From: Deltaproteobacteria bacterium UBA5205
GTDB taxonomy: Bacteria; Desulfobacterota; Syntrophorhabdia; Syntrophorhabdales; Syntrophorhabdaceae
DNA: 18,417 bases
Direction of reading: 5' to 3'
Assembly (NCBI GenBank): GCA_002412715.1
Contig: DHVP01000030.1
Span: 44,780-63,196, forward strand
Positions 7,636 to 14,628 of the stretch are shown here, one piece after another (position 1 is the stretch's first letter; every line of letters begins with the position of its first letter). The translations under genes were made by a program, and so were the position numbers. The notes beneath the pieces were generated by a model. The model was not told the DNA's origin and did not search any database. It saw nothing but the letters and a program-made list of their open reading frames with translations.

Positions 7636-7659
7636 TTGTTATGTAAGGATGGTTATTAA

Positions 7660-8082
7660 ATGTCGGATGTTTCAAACAAGAATATGAAAATGACGCCTCA
7701 AAGGATCGCCATCATGAAATACCTCGACGGAAACACGGCTCACCCCAGTGCAGCGGACATATATGTGGCCCTGCAGGAGCAGTTTCCGACCATGTCTCTC
7801 GCAACCGTCTATAACACCATGGAGACCCTGAAACAACAGAGGGTGGTCGTCGAACTTTCTATAGACCCGGGAAAGAAGCGTTTTGATCCAAACACCCAGC
7901 CTCACCACCACCTTATATGCATCAAATGTAAGACTGTTTTGGATATATTCGTCGATTTTCCCCTCCCGCTTTCCGACAGAGAAACCGGGGGGTTCCAAAT
8001 CCTCGGTAACCGCGTCGATTTTTACGGGATATGCAAAACCTGCGGCGATACGCCCCGGGAAATGATACAGACAAACCGGTAA
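7660..8082 (+). CDS. perR: PerR-type peroxide-sensing Fur family repressor
   Basis: The 140-residue protein has the Fur-family winged helix (TPQRIAIMKYL 12-22, recognition helix SLATVYNTMETL 46-57) and a C-terminal dimerisation and metal domain. Two zinc-binding CxxC pairs are present (Cys87/Cys90 and Cys125/Cys128). The regulatory metal ligands of Bacillus PerR (H37, D85, H91, H93, D104) are all matched, by His28, Asp76, His82, His84 and Asp95. Asp at the 104 position is the usual mark of PerR rather than Fur, which indicates oxidation sensing by metal-catalysed histidine oxidation. It stands between the rubrerythrin and rubredoxin genes, the expected targets. The rubredoxin ribosome site begins inside its stop codon, so those two form an operon. 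Confidence 0.88.
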   Translation: MSDVSNKNMKMTPQRIAIMKYLDGNTAHPSAADIYVALQEQFPTMSLATVYNTMETLKQQRVVVELSIDPGKKRFDPNTQPHHHLICIKCKTVLDIFVDFPLPLSDRETGGFQILGNRVDFYGICKTCGDTPREMIQTNR

Positions 8083-8094
8083 GGAGGTGTCATA

Positions 8095-8232
8095 ATGGTC
8101 TGGACCTGTTCAGTGTGTGGATACAGATACGACGAAAAAGTCGAAAAGGTCCCTTTCGATCAATTGCCTGATGACTGGACCTGCCCCATCTGCAATGCTC
8201 CGAAAGACGCTTTCGAGAAATCAGAGTCATAA
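8095..8232 (+). CDS. rubredoxin, 45-residue short-loop type
   Basis: A 45-codon gene with a near-perfect ribosome site AAGGAGGTG at 8081-8089, beginning at the perR stop. The protein has the four iron-binding cysteines in two knuckles, CSVCG (Cys5, Cys8) and CPIC (Cys30, Cys33), and the VPFDQLPDDW segment. It lacks the usual loop between Tyr12 and Val19 and so is about 7-9 residues shorter than typical rubredoxins, closely resembling the 45-residue rubredoxin known from Desulfovibrio desulfuricans. It carries one electron at a time, probably to the rubrerythrin-like protein upstream for peroxide reduction. Confidence 0.94.
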   Translation: MVWTCSVCGYRYDEKVEKVPFDQLPDDWTCPICNAPKDAFEKSES

Positions 8233-8272
8233 TCCCCTCAAGCCCGCCCCAAAACATTCATGTTCCCCAATT

Positions 8273-8291
8273 CCCTCCCGCAACGGGAGGG
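8273..8291 (+). terminator. hairpin after rubredoxin, possible terminator
   Basis: A perfect 8-bp GC-rich stem CCCTCCCG / CGGGAGGG with a three-base loop lies 41 bases after the rubredoxin stop. No T-run follows (GCATGTCTT), so termination is possible but not certain. Confidence 0.45.
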
Positions 8292-8297
8292 GCATGT

Positions 8298-8404
8298 CTT
8301 AAAAGACTGTTACGGGTTTCGGGTTAAAACCAGGTGAAACGGACCGGCCGGGAAAGATGGTTGGGTCTTTGCCCGAAACCCTAAACCCGCAACCGTCTTT
8401 TAAG
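8298..8404. repeat. 107-bp inverted-repeat element (MITE-like)
   Basis: Two 28-base arms, 8298-8325 and 8377-8404, are inverted copies of each other at 25 of 28 positions; they begin CTTAAAAGAC and contain the core GGGTTTCGGGTT. The 51-base centre is unrelated. A second, half copy occurs at 3889-3914 (22 of 26 bases), so this is a dispersed repeat rather than a private terminator. The element reaches the apparent 5' end of the Lgt-like frame and may have brought in the downstream TTGACA at 8406. Confidence 0.75.
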
Positions 8405-9448
8405 GTTGACAACCGCGTCCCGCTAGTAGTAAGAACTACAGAAAAACTGGAATTTCCTCGTCACTATCTATTACGGGGGTTTGCGATTTATTTACAAGGT
8501 CCTTTCGTCCTGAACCTGAATCCCGCATTTGCAGAGGTGTTGGGAGTAAAGCTCTGGTTTTACGGACTTTCCTATGCGATCGGTTTTCTCGCCGTGTTCC
8601 TCTGGGTGATGCTGCGGCGGGGCTATCTCGGCATCTCTTCCAGGCAAGCGTGGGACTTTTCGCTCCTTTTCTCCCTGGCATCCCTCATAGTAGGCCGCGC
8701 CTTTGAGATCTTTTTCTATGAATGGGAGTTGTTCCGCGGCAACTATCCGGAGATGATCGCCTTCTGGCATGGGGGCTTGTCGTACTATGGCGTGATTCTG
8801 GGTGCTCTTTTCGGAGTATTGCTCTTCTGCGTCATCCACAGGAAAAAATTCTTCCTCGTCGCCGATGAGATAGTCATACCGGTGGCCTTCTTATTGGCCT
8901 TGAGCAGCATAGGCAGTCATCTGAACGGAGAGGTCTACGGTTACGCAACGACTGCCTGGTGGGGGGTGAAGTTTCCCCACGCGCAGGGGTTCAGGCACCC
9001 CGTGGCTCTCTACGACGCCGCCAGGTGTCTCGTCGTCATCATCTTTCTCATCGCCGTCGCAAAAAAGGCGATACCGGGGCAGGGAAGGATGCTGGGTCAT
9101 TTCATGTTCTGGTATGGCTCCCTGGGGGTCATTGTCGCTTTTTTTCAGGACCCCGGCACGGTAATAATCCGTCAAATCGGAATGGATCATGTCTCCAATG
9201 CCCTGGTGGCCATCATCGGCATCCTGCTGATCATAAGATCGCCGAGGAAGAATCTGAAAAAAAGCAACCATCTTAACACACTGCACTTCGCTCCCGCTTC
9301 TTTGGTTGCCAGGATGCCCGCCGGCCTGGATCACAGGGTTTGGTTCAGGATCGGATTGTTCCTCTTGATTCTGCTTTTCTGCCTCATAATCCCCAGCGGA
9401 CTCAGTCAGGAGTGGCTCTACCATCTTTCGGCCCAACAAGGGATTTGA
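8357..9448 (+). CDS. Lgt-like membrane protein with lost catalytic arginines; start uncertain
   Basis: The polytopic membrane protein follows the fold and order of prolipoprotein diacylglyceryl transferase: WFYGLSYAIGF, then WHGGLSYYG (His138, equivalent to E. coli His103), then SSIGSHLNGEVYG and RHPVALYD. Several residues needed in E. coli Lgt are changed: R143 to Ser184, N146 to Ser187, R239 to Gly257, E243 to Ala261 and R246 to Gln264. An extra hydrophobic helix sits near the C terminus (about 330-347). Ordinary Lgt activity is therefore doubtful, and a paralogue with another lipid-linked role is more likely. The frame opens at ATG 8357 inside the repeat element, and the first 40 or so residues are not Lgt-like. 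The next in-frame standard start is GTG 8537, which would cut into the family N terminus; a rare start near 8486 is possible. Confidence 0.7.
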   Translation: MVGSLPETLNPQPSFKVDNRVPLVVRTTEKLEFPRHYLLRGFAIYLQGPFVLNLNPAFAEVLGVKLWFYGLSYAIGFLAVFLWVMLRRGYLGISSRQAWDFSLLFSLASLIVGRAFEIFFYEWELFRGNYPEMIAFWHGGLSYYGVILGALFGVLLFCVIHRKKFFLVADEIVIPVAFLLALSSIGSHLNGEVYGYATTAWWGVKFPHAQGFRHPVALYDAARCLVVIIFLIAVAKKAIPGQGRMLGHFMFWYGSLGVIVAFFQDPGTVIIRQIGMDHVSNALVAIIGILLIIRSPRKNLKKSNHLNTLHFAPASLVARMPAGLDHRVWFRIGLFLLILLFCLIIPSGLSQEWLYHLSAQQGI

Positions 9449-9549
9449 AGAAAGAAAACAACCTGAACTACGTCCGATAACAGCCAAAAAAAGGGTAAAA
9501 ACCGGGTGCCGGCGCCGCCGGTCTGCTATTCGCAAGGCATTGAAAACAC

Positions 9550-9578
9550 TTGACTACCCGACATTCTTCTGTTACGAT
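9550..9578 (+). promoter_or_regulatory. carB promoter
   Basis: TTGACT (9550-9555) and TACGAT (9573-9578) are separated by 17 bases. They predict a start point near 9585 and a leader of about 24 bases containing GAAAGGAA. This supports ATG 9609 and rules against the in-frame TTG at 9540, which lies upstream of the promoter. Confidence 0.6.
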
Positions 9579-9608
9579 GCAGAGCAAATCCGAAAGGAAT
9601 TCTTCCCA

Positions 9609-12600
9609 ATGAAAAAGCCTCCCAAAATCAAAGGCATCGACAAGGTGCTCATCATCGGTTCCGGCCCCATCATCATCGGCCAGGCATGTGAATTCGATTA
9701 TTCCGGCACGCAGGCCTGCAAGGCTCTCAGGGCCGCCGGGTACAAGATCGTCCTCGTCAATTCCAATCCGGCTACGATCATGACGGATCCCGGCATGGCG
9801 GACAGGACATACGTGGAGCCCTTGACCATCGATGTAATAGAAAAGATTATAGAGAAAGAGAAACCCCAGGGGCTCCTCCCCAATCTCGGCGGGCAGACCG
9901 GCCTCAACCTCGCCGCGGAGCTTTCACGCCGGGGTATACTCGAAAAACACGGGGTCCGCATTATCGGCGTCCAGGCGGATGCCATCGAACGCGGTGAAGA
10001 CCGCGACGAATTCAAGAAGACTATGCGGAAACTGGACATACCCATGCCCGAAAGCGCTCTTGCCTACTCAGTCGAAGAGGCCCTTGAGATCGCCGACCGG
10101 CTGGGATATCCCGTCGTCATCCGCCCGGCGTATACGATGGGCGGCACCGGAGGCGGTATCGCCTTCAATAAGGAAGAACTGAAGACCATAGCGGGAAGGG
10201 GCATCTCCGCGAGCATAATCGGACAGATCCTCATTGAGGAAGCCGTAGTAGGATGGGAAGAACTGGAACTCGAGGTTGTCCGGGACTCGGAAAACAAGAT
10301 GATCACCGTCTGCTTCATAGAAAATATCGATCCCATGGGCGTCCATACCGGTGATTCATTCTGCTGTGCACCAATGCTCACCATATCCGAGGACGTTCAG
10401 AAGAAACTCCAGGATTATTCGTACCGTATCGTGGAGGCTATCCAGGTGATTGGCGGCACCAACATCCAGTTCGCCCATAACCCTGACGACGGGCGCATCG
10501 TCGTCATCGAAATCAACCCCAGGACCTCCCGTTCCTCAGCGCTCGCATCGAAGGCAACGGGCTTTCCCATTGCCTTCATCTCGGCCAAACTGGCCGGCGG
10601 GTACACCCTGAAGGACATTCCCTACTATCGCGGAGCGGGCCTTGATGAGTACACTCCCTCGGGAGAGTATGTCGTCATCAAGTTTGCCCGGTGGGCTTTC
10701 GAGAAATTCAGCGAGGCGGAAGACAAACTGGGGACCCAGATGAAGGCCGTCGGCGAGGCCATGAGCATCGGCAAAACGTACAAGGAGGCCTTCCAGAAGG
10801 CGATCCGTTCGCTGGAGACAAAGCGCTACGGGCTTGGTTTCGCGAAGAATTTCAATCAGCTGCCCCTTGATGACCTCATGCGCCTTCTCAACGAACCCTC
10901 CTCGGAGAGGCAATTCATCATGTATGAGGCCCTGCGCAAGGGGGCGACGATCGATGAACTCTATGAAAAGACAAAGATCAAACGGTGGTTCATCGGGCAG
11001 ATGAAGGAGATCCTGGACCTCGAGGAAGAGATCCTTCGCCACAAGGGCGGGGAACTTCCCGATAACCTTCTCATCAAGGCAAAAGAAGATGGTTTTTCCG
11101 ACAGGTATCTCGCCATGCTTCTCGACGTCCCGGAAACCGAGATCAGGCGCAGAAGATCCGCACTGGGAAAGAACGAGACCTGGTGCAGGGTTCCGGTCAG
11201 CGGCGCCGACGCGGCCTACTATTATTCGACGTACAACGCGCCTGACGAGGTGGCAGTGAGCGACCGCAAAAAGGTCATGATCCTCGGGGGCGGCCCCAAT
11301 CGCATCGGTCAGGGTATAGAGTTCGACTACACCTGCGTCCATGCGGCTTTCACACTTCGTGACGAGGGATACGAATCCATCATGATCAACTGCAACCCCG
11401 AGACGGTTTCGACGGACTACGACACCTCGGATAAGCTGTACTTCGAGCCTCTTACCGTCGAAGATGTCCTGAGCATCTACGGAAAGGAAAAACCCATTGG
11501 CGCCATCGTCCAGTTCGGCGGGCAAACCCCGCTCAATCTGGCGCGACAGCTCGAAGACGCCGGCGTAACAGTACTCGGCACGTCTCCGGAGAGCATCGAC
11601 CTCGCGGAGGACCGCAAACGCTTCAGCCAGATCATCAAGAAGATCGGCATTCCGCAACCCGAGAGCGGCACAGCCGTCGTCCTCGAGGAGGCCCTGGTGG
11701 TTGCCCGCGCGATAGGCTACCCTCTCATGGTCCGCCCGTCCTATGTCCTGGGCGGCAGGGGCATGGAGGTCGTCTACGATGACGAGATGCTAAAGGCCTA
11801 CGTCAACGCCGCCGTGGATATCTCTCCCGGCAGGCCCATCCTTATTGACAAGTTCCTGGAAAACGCCATAGAGGTCGAGGCCGACGCCATCTCCGACGGG
11901 GAGGATGCCTTTGTGCCGTCCATCATGGAGCATATAGAGCTTGCCGGCGTTCACTCGGGCGACAGCGCCTGCGCCATTCCGCCAAGGACGTTGTCGCAGA
12001 AACACATAGCGACCATAAACGAATATACGAAAAGACTCGCCATCGAGCTCAAGGTCGTGGGCCTCATGAACATCCAGTACGCCATAGCCGACGACGAGGT
12101 GTATATCCTCGAGGCAAACCCCCGTGCGTCAAGGACCGTGCCGCTGGTCTCCAAGGTCACGGGCGTGCAGATGGCGCGAATAGCGACGCAGCTCATGCTG
12201 GGAAAAAAACTGAAAGACATGCATCTCACCCATAAGAAATATCCCCACGTGGGTGTTAAAGAGGCCGTATTTCCCTTCAACATGTTCCCCGAGGTAGACC
12301 CGACGCTGGGCCCGGAGATGAAATCGACAGGCGAGGTTCTGGGCATGGCGAATTCCTTCGGACTTGCATTCGCCAAGTCCCAGGCGGCCGCCGGACAAAA
12401 GCTCCCCCAATCGGGCAACGTCCTGATCACCATTTTTGACCACGACAAGAAGGACATAGTCGACGTCGCAAAACAGCTCGTCAAGCTGGGATTCACCATC
12501 GTCGCCACCGAGGGCACCCACCGGTTCCTGGGCGAAAAGGGGGTCAAGAGCGAGCATATCAAAAAGGTACATGAAGGCAGGCCCAACATAGTCGACGCCA

Positions 12601-12821
12601 TACACAACAAGGAGATCAACCTCATCATCAACACGCCCTCGGGCAAGAGCAGCAAATACGACGACTCCTATATCAGAAAGGCCGCCATCAAATACAAAAT
12701 ACCCTACATCACCACAACGGCCGCCGCAAGGGCAACCGCGGAAGGCATCAAGGCATCACTGGCAGCCGGCGGCCAGATAAAGGTAAAATCGCTTCAGTCC
12801 TACCACAAAGCGATAAAATAG
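9609..12821 (+). CDS. carB: carbamoyl phosphate synthase large subunit
   Basis: The 1070-residue protein (E. coli CarB 1073) makes carbamoyl phosphate from bicarbonate, ammonia supplied by the CarA glutaminase, and two ATP, for pyrimidine and arginine synthesis. Two homologous halves are clear: the first begins KVLIIGSGPIIIGQACEFDY and carries ATP-grasp motifs such as PVVIRPAYTMGGTGGGIA. The second begins KVMILGGGPNRIGQGIEFDY at about residue 556 and has PLMVRPSYVLGGRGMEVVYD. The allosteric MGS-like domain occupies about 935-1070, including IVATEGTHRFL and INTPSGK. No truncation or frameshift is visible. carA and other pyr or arg genes are not in the window, and the gene has its own promoter and terminator, so it is a one-gene unit. 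Confidence 0.97.
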   Translation: MKKPPKIKGIDKVLIIGSGPIIIGQACEFDYSGTQACKALRAAGYKIVLVNSNPATIMTDPGMADRTYVEPLTIDVIEKIIEKEKPQGLLPNLGGQTGLNLAAELSRRGILEKHGVRIIGVQADAIERGEDRDEFKKTMRKLDIPMPESALAYSVEEALEIADRLGYPVVIRPAYTMGGTGGGIAFNKEELKTIAGRGISASIIGQILIEEAVVGWEELELEVVRDSENKMITVCFIENIDPMGVHTGDSFCCAPMLTISEDVQKKLQDYSYRIVEAIQVIGGTNIQFAHNPDDGRIVVIEINPRTSRSSALASKATGFPIAFISAKLAGGYTLKDIPYYRGAGLDEYTPSGEYVVIKFARWAFEKFSEAEDKLGTQMKAVGEAMSIGKTYKEAFQKAIRSLETKRYGLGFAKNFNQLPLDDLMRLLNEPSSERQFIMYEALRKGATIDELYEKTKIKRWFIGQMKEILDLEEEILRHKGGELPDNLLIKAKEDGFSDRYLAMLLDVPETEIRRRRSALGKNETWCRVPVSGADAAYYYSTYNAPDEVAVSDRKKVMILGGGPNRIGQGIEFDYTCVHAAFTLRDEGYESIMINCNPETVSTDYDTSDKLYFEPLTVEDVLSIYGKEKPIGAIVQFGGQTPLNLARQLEDAGVTVLGTSPESIDLAEDRKRFSQIIKKIGIPQPESGTAVVLEEALVVARAIGYPLMVRPSYVLGGRGMEVVYDDEMLKAYVNAAVDISPGRPILIDKFLENAIEVEADAISDGEDAFVPSIMEHIELAGVHSGDSACAIPPRTLSQKHIATINEYTKRLAIELKVVGLMNIQYAIADDEVYILEANPRASRTVPLVSKVTGVQMARIATQLMLGKKLKDMHLTHKKYPHVGVKEAVFPFNMFPEVDPTLGPEMKSTGEVLGMANSFGLAFAKSQAAAGQKLPQSGNVLITIFDHDKKDIVDVAKQLVKLGFTIVATEGTHRFLGEKGVKSEHIKKVHEGRPNIVDAIHNKEINLIINTPSGKSSKYDDSYIRKAAIKYKIPYITTTAAARATAEGIKASLAAGGQIKVKSLQSYHKAIK

Positions 12822-12838
12822 CACGGGAGAGAAAAAAG

Positions 12839-12876
12839 ACAGCCTCTGTTCATCTTTCGGGATGCGCAGAGGCTGT
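12839..12876. terminator. bidirectional terminator between carB and yjbQ
   Basis: A perfect 10-bp stem, ACAGCCTCTG (12839-12848) with CAGAGGCTGT (12867-12876), closes a loop that can form a further CATC/GATG pair. On the plus strand TGCTTTCTTCTT follows; on the minus strand CTTTTTTCTCTC follows. It can therefore end both carB (+) and yjbQ (-). Confidence 0.85.
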
Positions 12877-12885
12877 TGCTTTCTT

Positions 12886-12927
12886 CTTATAGAGTCCACA
12901 GGACTTACAGGACCCATAAGCCCTGTT
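12886..12927. repeat. short palindromic words related to the 13380 element
   Basis: The stretch between the terminator and the end of yjbQ contains repeated words of the kind ACAGGAC and GGACCCATAAG, similar in wording to the inverted repeat at 13380-13427. It looks like a decayed copy of the same intergenic repeat family. Confidence 0.35.
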
Positions 12928-12940
12928 TCCTGGCCCTTCT

Positions 12941-13357
12941 TCATTCCCCGATTATCTTTACAAGCACTCTCTTCTTTCTGAGCCCGTCGAATTCGCCGTA
13001 GAACATCTGCTCCCAGGGACCGAAATCGAGGTGTCCTTCCGTCACGGCGACCACCACTTCCCTGCCCATGATCTGACGTTTCAGATGGCCGTCGGCGTTG
13101 TCTTCGCCTACGTTGTGCCTGTATTCGGAGACGGGTTCGTGGGGGGCAAGCTTCTCGAGCCAGACGTCGAGATCATGGTGGAGACCTGATTCGTCGTCAT
13201 TTATAAAGACGGAGGCCGTGATGTGCATGGCGTTCACCAGGACAAGCCCTTCCGTGACCCCGCTTAGCCGCAGGCATTCTTCCACCTGAGGTGTTATATT
13301 GATGAAGCCCCGTCTGGCCGGGACGTTGAACCAGAGTTCCTTTCGATAGCTTTTCAG
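12941..13357 (-). CDS. yjbQ: YjbQ family protein (UPF0047), apparent CTG start
   Basis: The 138-residue protein matches the YjbQ/UPF0047 family along its whole length. Landmarks are KELWFNVPARRGFINITPQV at the N terminus, NAMHITASVFINDDESGLHH, YRHNVGEDNADGHLKRQIMG and the C-terminal GPWEQMFYGEFDG with RVLVKIIGE. Family members have been linked to a weak thiamin phosphate synthase activity, but the true function is unsettled. The conserved N terminus requires a start at CTG (13357-13355): GGAGG lies 7 bases upstream, an in-frame TAA lies two codons upstream, and no ATG, GTG or TTG occurs between that stop and a GTG at 13285. Starting at 13285 would delete 24 conserved residues. It is downstream of the HAD gene on the same strand and ends at the bidirectional terminator. 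Confidence 0.87.
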   Translation of the reverse strand: MKSYRKELWFNVPARRGFINITPQVEECLRLSGVTEGLVLVNAMHITASVFINDDESGLHHDLDVWLEKLAPHEPVSEYRHNVGEDNADGHLKRQIMGREVVVAVTEGHLDFGPWEQMFYGEFDGLRKKRVLVKIIGE

Positions 13358-13379
13358 GGATTAACCTCCACGCCTGAAA

Positions 13380-13427
13380 ATAAGTCTCATAGGACATAAT
13401 ACGACTTATAGGACCTATGGGACTTAT
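13380..13427. repeat. 48-bp inverted repeat between the HAD gene and yjbQ
   Basis: Arms 13380-13393 and 13414-13427 are 14-base inverted copies with one mismatch (ATAAGTCTCATAGG on the left) around a 20-base centre that itself contains GACTTATAGGA. The right arm overlaps the HAD stop codon (13424-13426). T-rich runs flank both sides (plus strand CCTTTTTTCG, minus strand TATTTTC), so it could act as a weak terminator or be a repeat-family member. Confidence 0.6.
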
Positions 13428-13975
13428 CCTTTTTTCGCTGTCGCGCACTCATTCTCAAGATATTCGTATATCTCACCGAGGTCGGTGAACAGGGGATGGT
13501 CTTCGGTTTCGTTCCAGGGGTTTTTGAGTCCCGCGCGGACTATTCCGGCCTGCCTCGCCTTTTCCAGAGTTACCGGGCTGTCATCAACGATCGCCCAGCA
13601 GTTATCGAAAAGGACCGTTTTATCATAGCTCAGATGGATCTCGTCAAAAGGCAGATCGTGTTTGCTCAGCCACCTGTGCGTCGAGGCGAGGGTCTCCTTT
13701 TCGCGGTGGCTGGCGATTATGATGTAGAATCCTTCCTGCCTCAGCCGTTCAAGAAAATCGCGGGATTCCCTGTAGGGTTCGAAGGTGTCCTGTTCCATGT
13801 GAACATCCCTTATGATGCGGTAGAGTCTGTCGGCCGGGATCAATCCCTTCCAGAAACTCCAGGTGCGCCACTGGGAATGGTGGGGAAAACCGGGGCTCGC
13901 TTCGTGCAGCCGCTCGTAAAGCACAGGCGCAAGGTCCCATAATGTGTTGTCGATATCGACGACGATTCTTCTCAT
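13424..13975 (-). CDS. HAD superfamily phosphatase, nucleotidase-like
   Basis: The 183-residue protein has the HAD motifs in order: motif I DIDNT with nucleophile Asp7 and general acid Asp9, motif II IIIASHRE with Ser89, a motif III lysine at about 119 and motif IV VDDSP with Asp131-Asp132. The cap is helical and short, as in 5'-nucleotidase-type and uncharacterised small HAD proteins. A phosphomonoester substrate is expected, but which one cannot be told. The ATG at 13975 has no clear ribosome site and sits only 8 bases after a perfect TATAAT, so the mRNA may be leaderless. It precedes yjbQ on the same strand, separated by an inverted repeat, so any operon link is loose. Confidence 0.83.
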   Translation of the reverse strand: MRRIVVDIDNTLWDLAPVLYERLHEASPGFPHHSQWRTWSFWKGLIPADRLYRIIRDVHMEQDTFEPYRESRDFLERLRQEGFYIIIASHREKETLASTHRWLSKHDLPFDEIHLSYDKTVLFDNCWAIVDDSPVTLEKARQAGIVRAGLKNPWNETEDHPLFTDLGEIYEYLENECATAKKG

Positions 13976-13983
13976 GGTCGCTC

Positions 13984-14011
13984 ATTATACCACATTAACG
14001 GTCATTTCAAA
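13984..14011 (-). promoter_or_regulatory. promoter of the HAD gene
   Basis: On the minus strand a perfect TATAAT (13989-13984) is preceded by TTTGAA (14011-14006) at 16-base spacing or TTGAAA (14010-14005) at 15. The expected start point is about 13977, essentially at the ATG (13975). Confidence 0.6.
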
Positions 14012-14136
14012 AACAGCCTCAACGGAAGCCGGAATGACGAACACCAGGCGGTGTAATGCCGAAAGACGGAAGATCATAGCCTCTATACCGGCCAGTTCTT
14101 CTCTGACCCCGGGCTCTGAACCCCTGACTCTTATAT

Positions 14137-14172
14137 AGAAGAAGGGGAAGGATTTCTCCTCCCCCTTCTTCT
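14137..14172. terminator. strong hairpin after the small secreted protein gene
   Basis: Arms 14137-14152 and 14157-14172 pair at 15 of 16 positions (AGAAGAAGGGG outer part) around a TTTC tetraloop. It lies 38 bases after the stop of the minus-strand small secreted protein gene and is probably its terminator, although the T-tract on that strand is poor. Confidence 0.6.
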
Positions 14173-14210
14173 CAAAACACTTTTTTCGGGTTTTCCGGTT
14201 GTTGGCTTGC

Positions 14211-14468
14211 CTATTTTGTTTCTGCAGGCTTCTCCTGTGCGGGAGCGCCTTCGGCTTTTTTCTTCGACTTCTTCGTTTTCTTTACTTTCTTGTCTTTCTT
14301 TTCCTTCTTTACGTCGGCGGGTTTTTCAGCCGGCGCCTCTACCTTCGCTGCGGGGGTTGCAGGCGTTGCCGGTGTTGCAGGCGTTGCCTTCTTGTCCTGT
14401 GCAAATCCCGTGAACGCAAAGGAAAGACCGATCACTACTGCGAAGAACAATACCAATACTTTCTTCAT
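14211..14468 (-). CDS. small secreted Ala/Pro/Lys-rich low-complexity protein
   Basis: The 85-residue protein has a clear Sec signal peptide (MKK, hydrophobic 4-20, likely cut after Ala23 in TGFA). Next comes a tandem TPA repeat (about residues 29-41, encoded by 9-base DNA repeats around 14351-14388), then an alternating Lys/Glu/Asp tract (about 54-71, with runs such as KKTKKSKKK) and an AEGAPAQEKPAETK tail. A perfect ribosome site GGAGGTG lies 7 bases before the ATG, so expression may be high. The mature form is strongly basic and probably unfolded. It may bind polyanions such as peptidoglycan-linked polymers, nucleic acid or LPS; no family is recognised. Similar short Lys/Ala/Pro-rich exported proteins occur in many proteobacteria without known function. 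Confidence 0.75.
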   Translation of the reverse strand: MKKVLVLFFAVVIGLSFAFTGFAQDKKATPATPATPATPAAKVEAPAEKPADVKKEKKDKKVKKTKKSKKKAEGAPAQEKPAETK

Positions 14469-14628
14469 GCTTTTTCACCTCCTTCAGTTTTTATTGAAAT
14501 CACGACAGCTGGAAAACATCATAAACCAGTCGAAAAAGAAAAGATAGAAAAAAAATGGGGTTCAGAAGGAATGATTCAGGGTTCAGAAAATAGCCTTTTC
14601 CCGGGCCGATGGCAAAACCGGACAGACT
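14469..14628. other. intergenic region with duplicated GGGTTCAG word
   Basis: This is the upstream region of the small secreted protein gene and the downstream region of the sigma factor gene, both on the minus strand. GGGTTCAG occurs twice (near 14557 and 14579) as a direct repeat. An A-run at about 14547-14555 gives a T-run on the minus strand, but no stem precedes it, so I do not call a terminator. Confidence 0.4.

Noticed and set aside
9498..9522. GC-rich ACCGG/CCGGT hairpin between the Lgt-like gene and carB as a terminator
   Set aside because: The stem is short and no T-run follows; termination here is not supported.
10536..11657. 373-codon open frame on the minus strand inside carB
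   Set aside because: It is a shadow of the carB codon pattern; carB is full length and conserved through this region.
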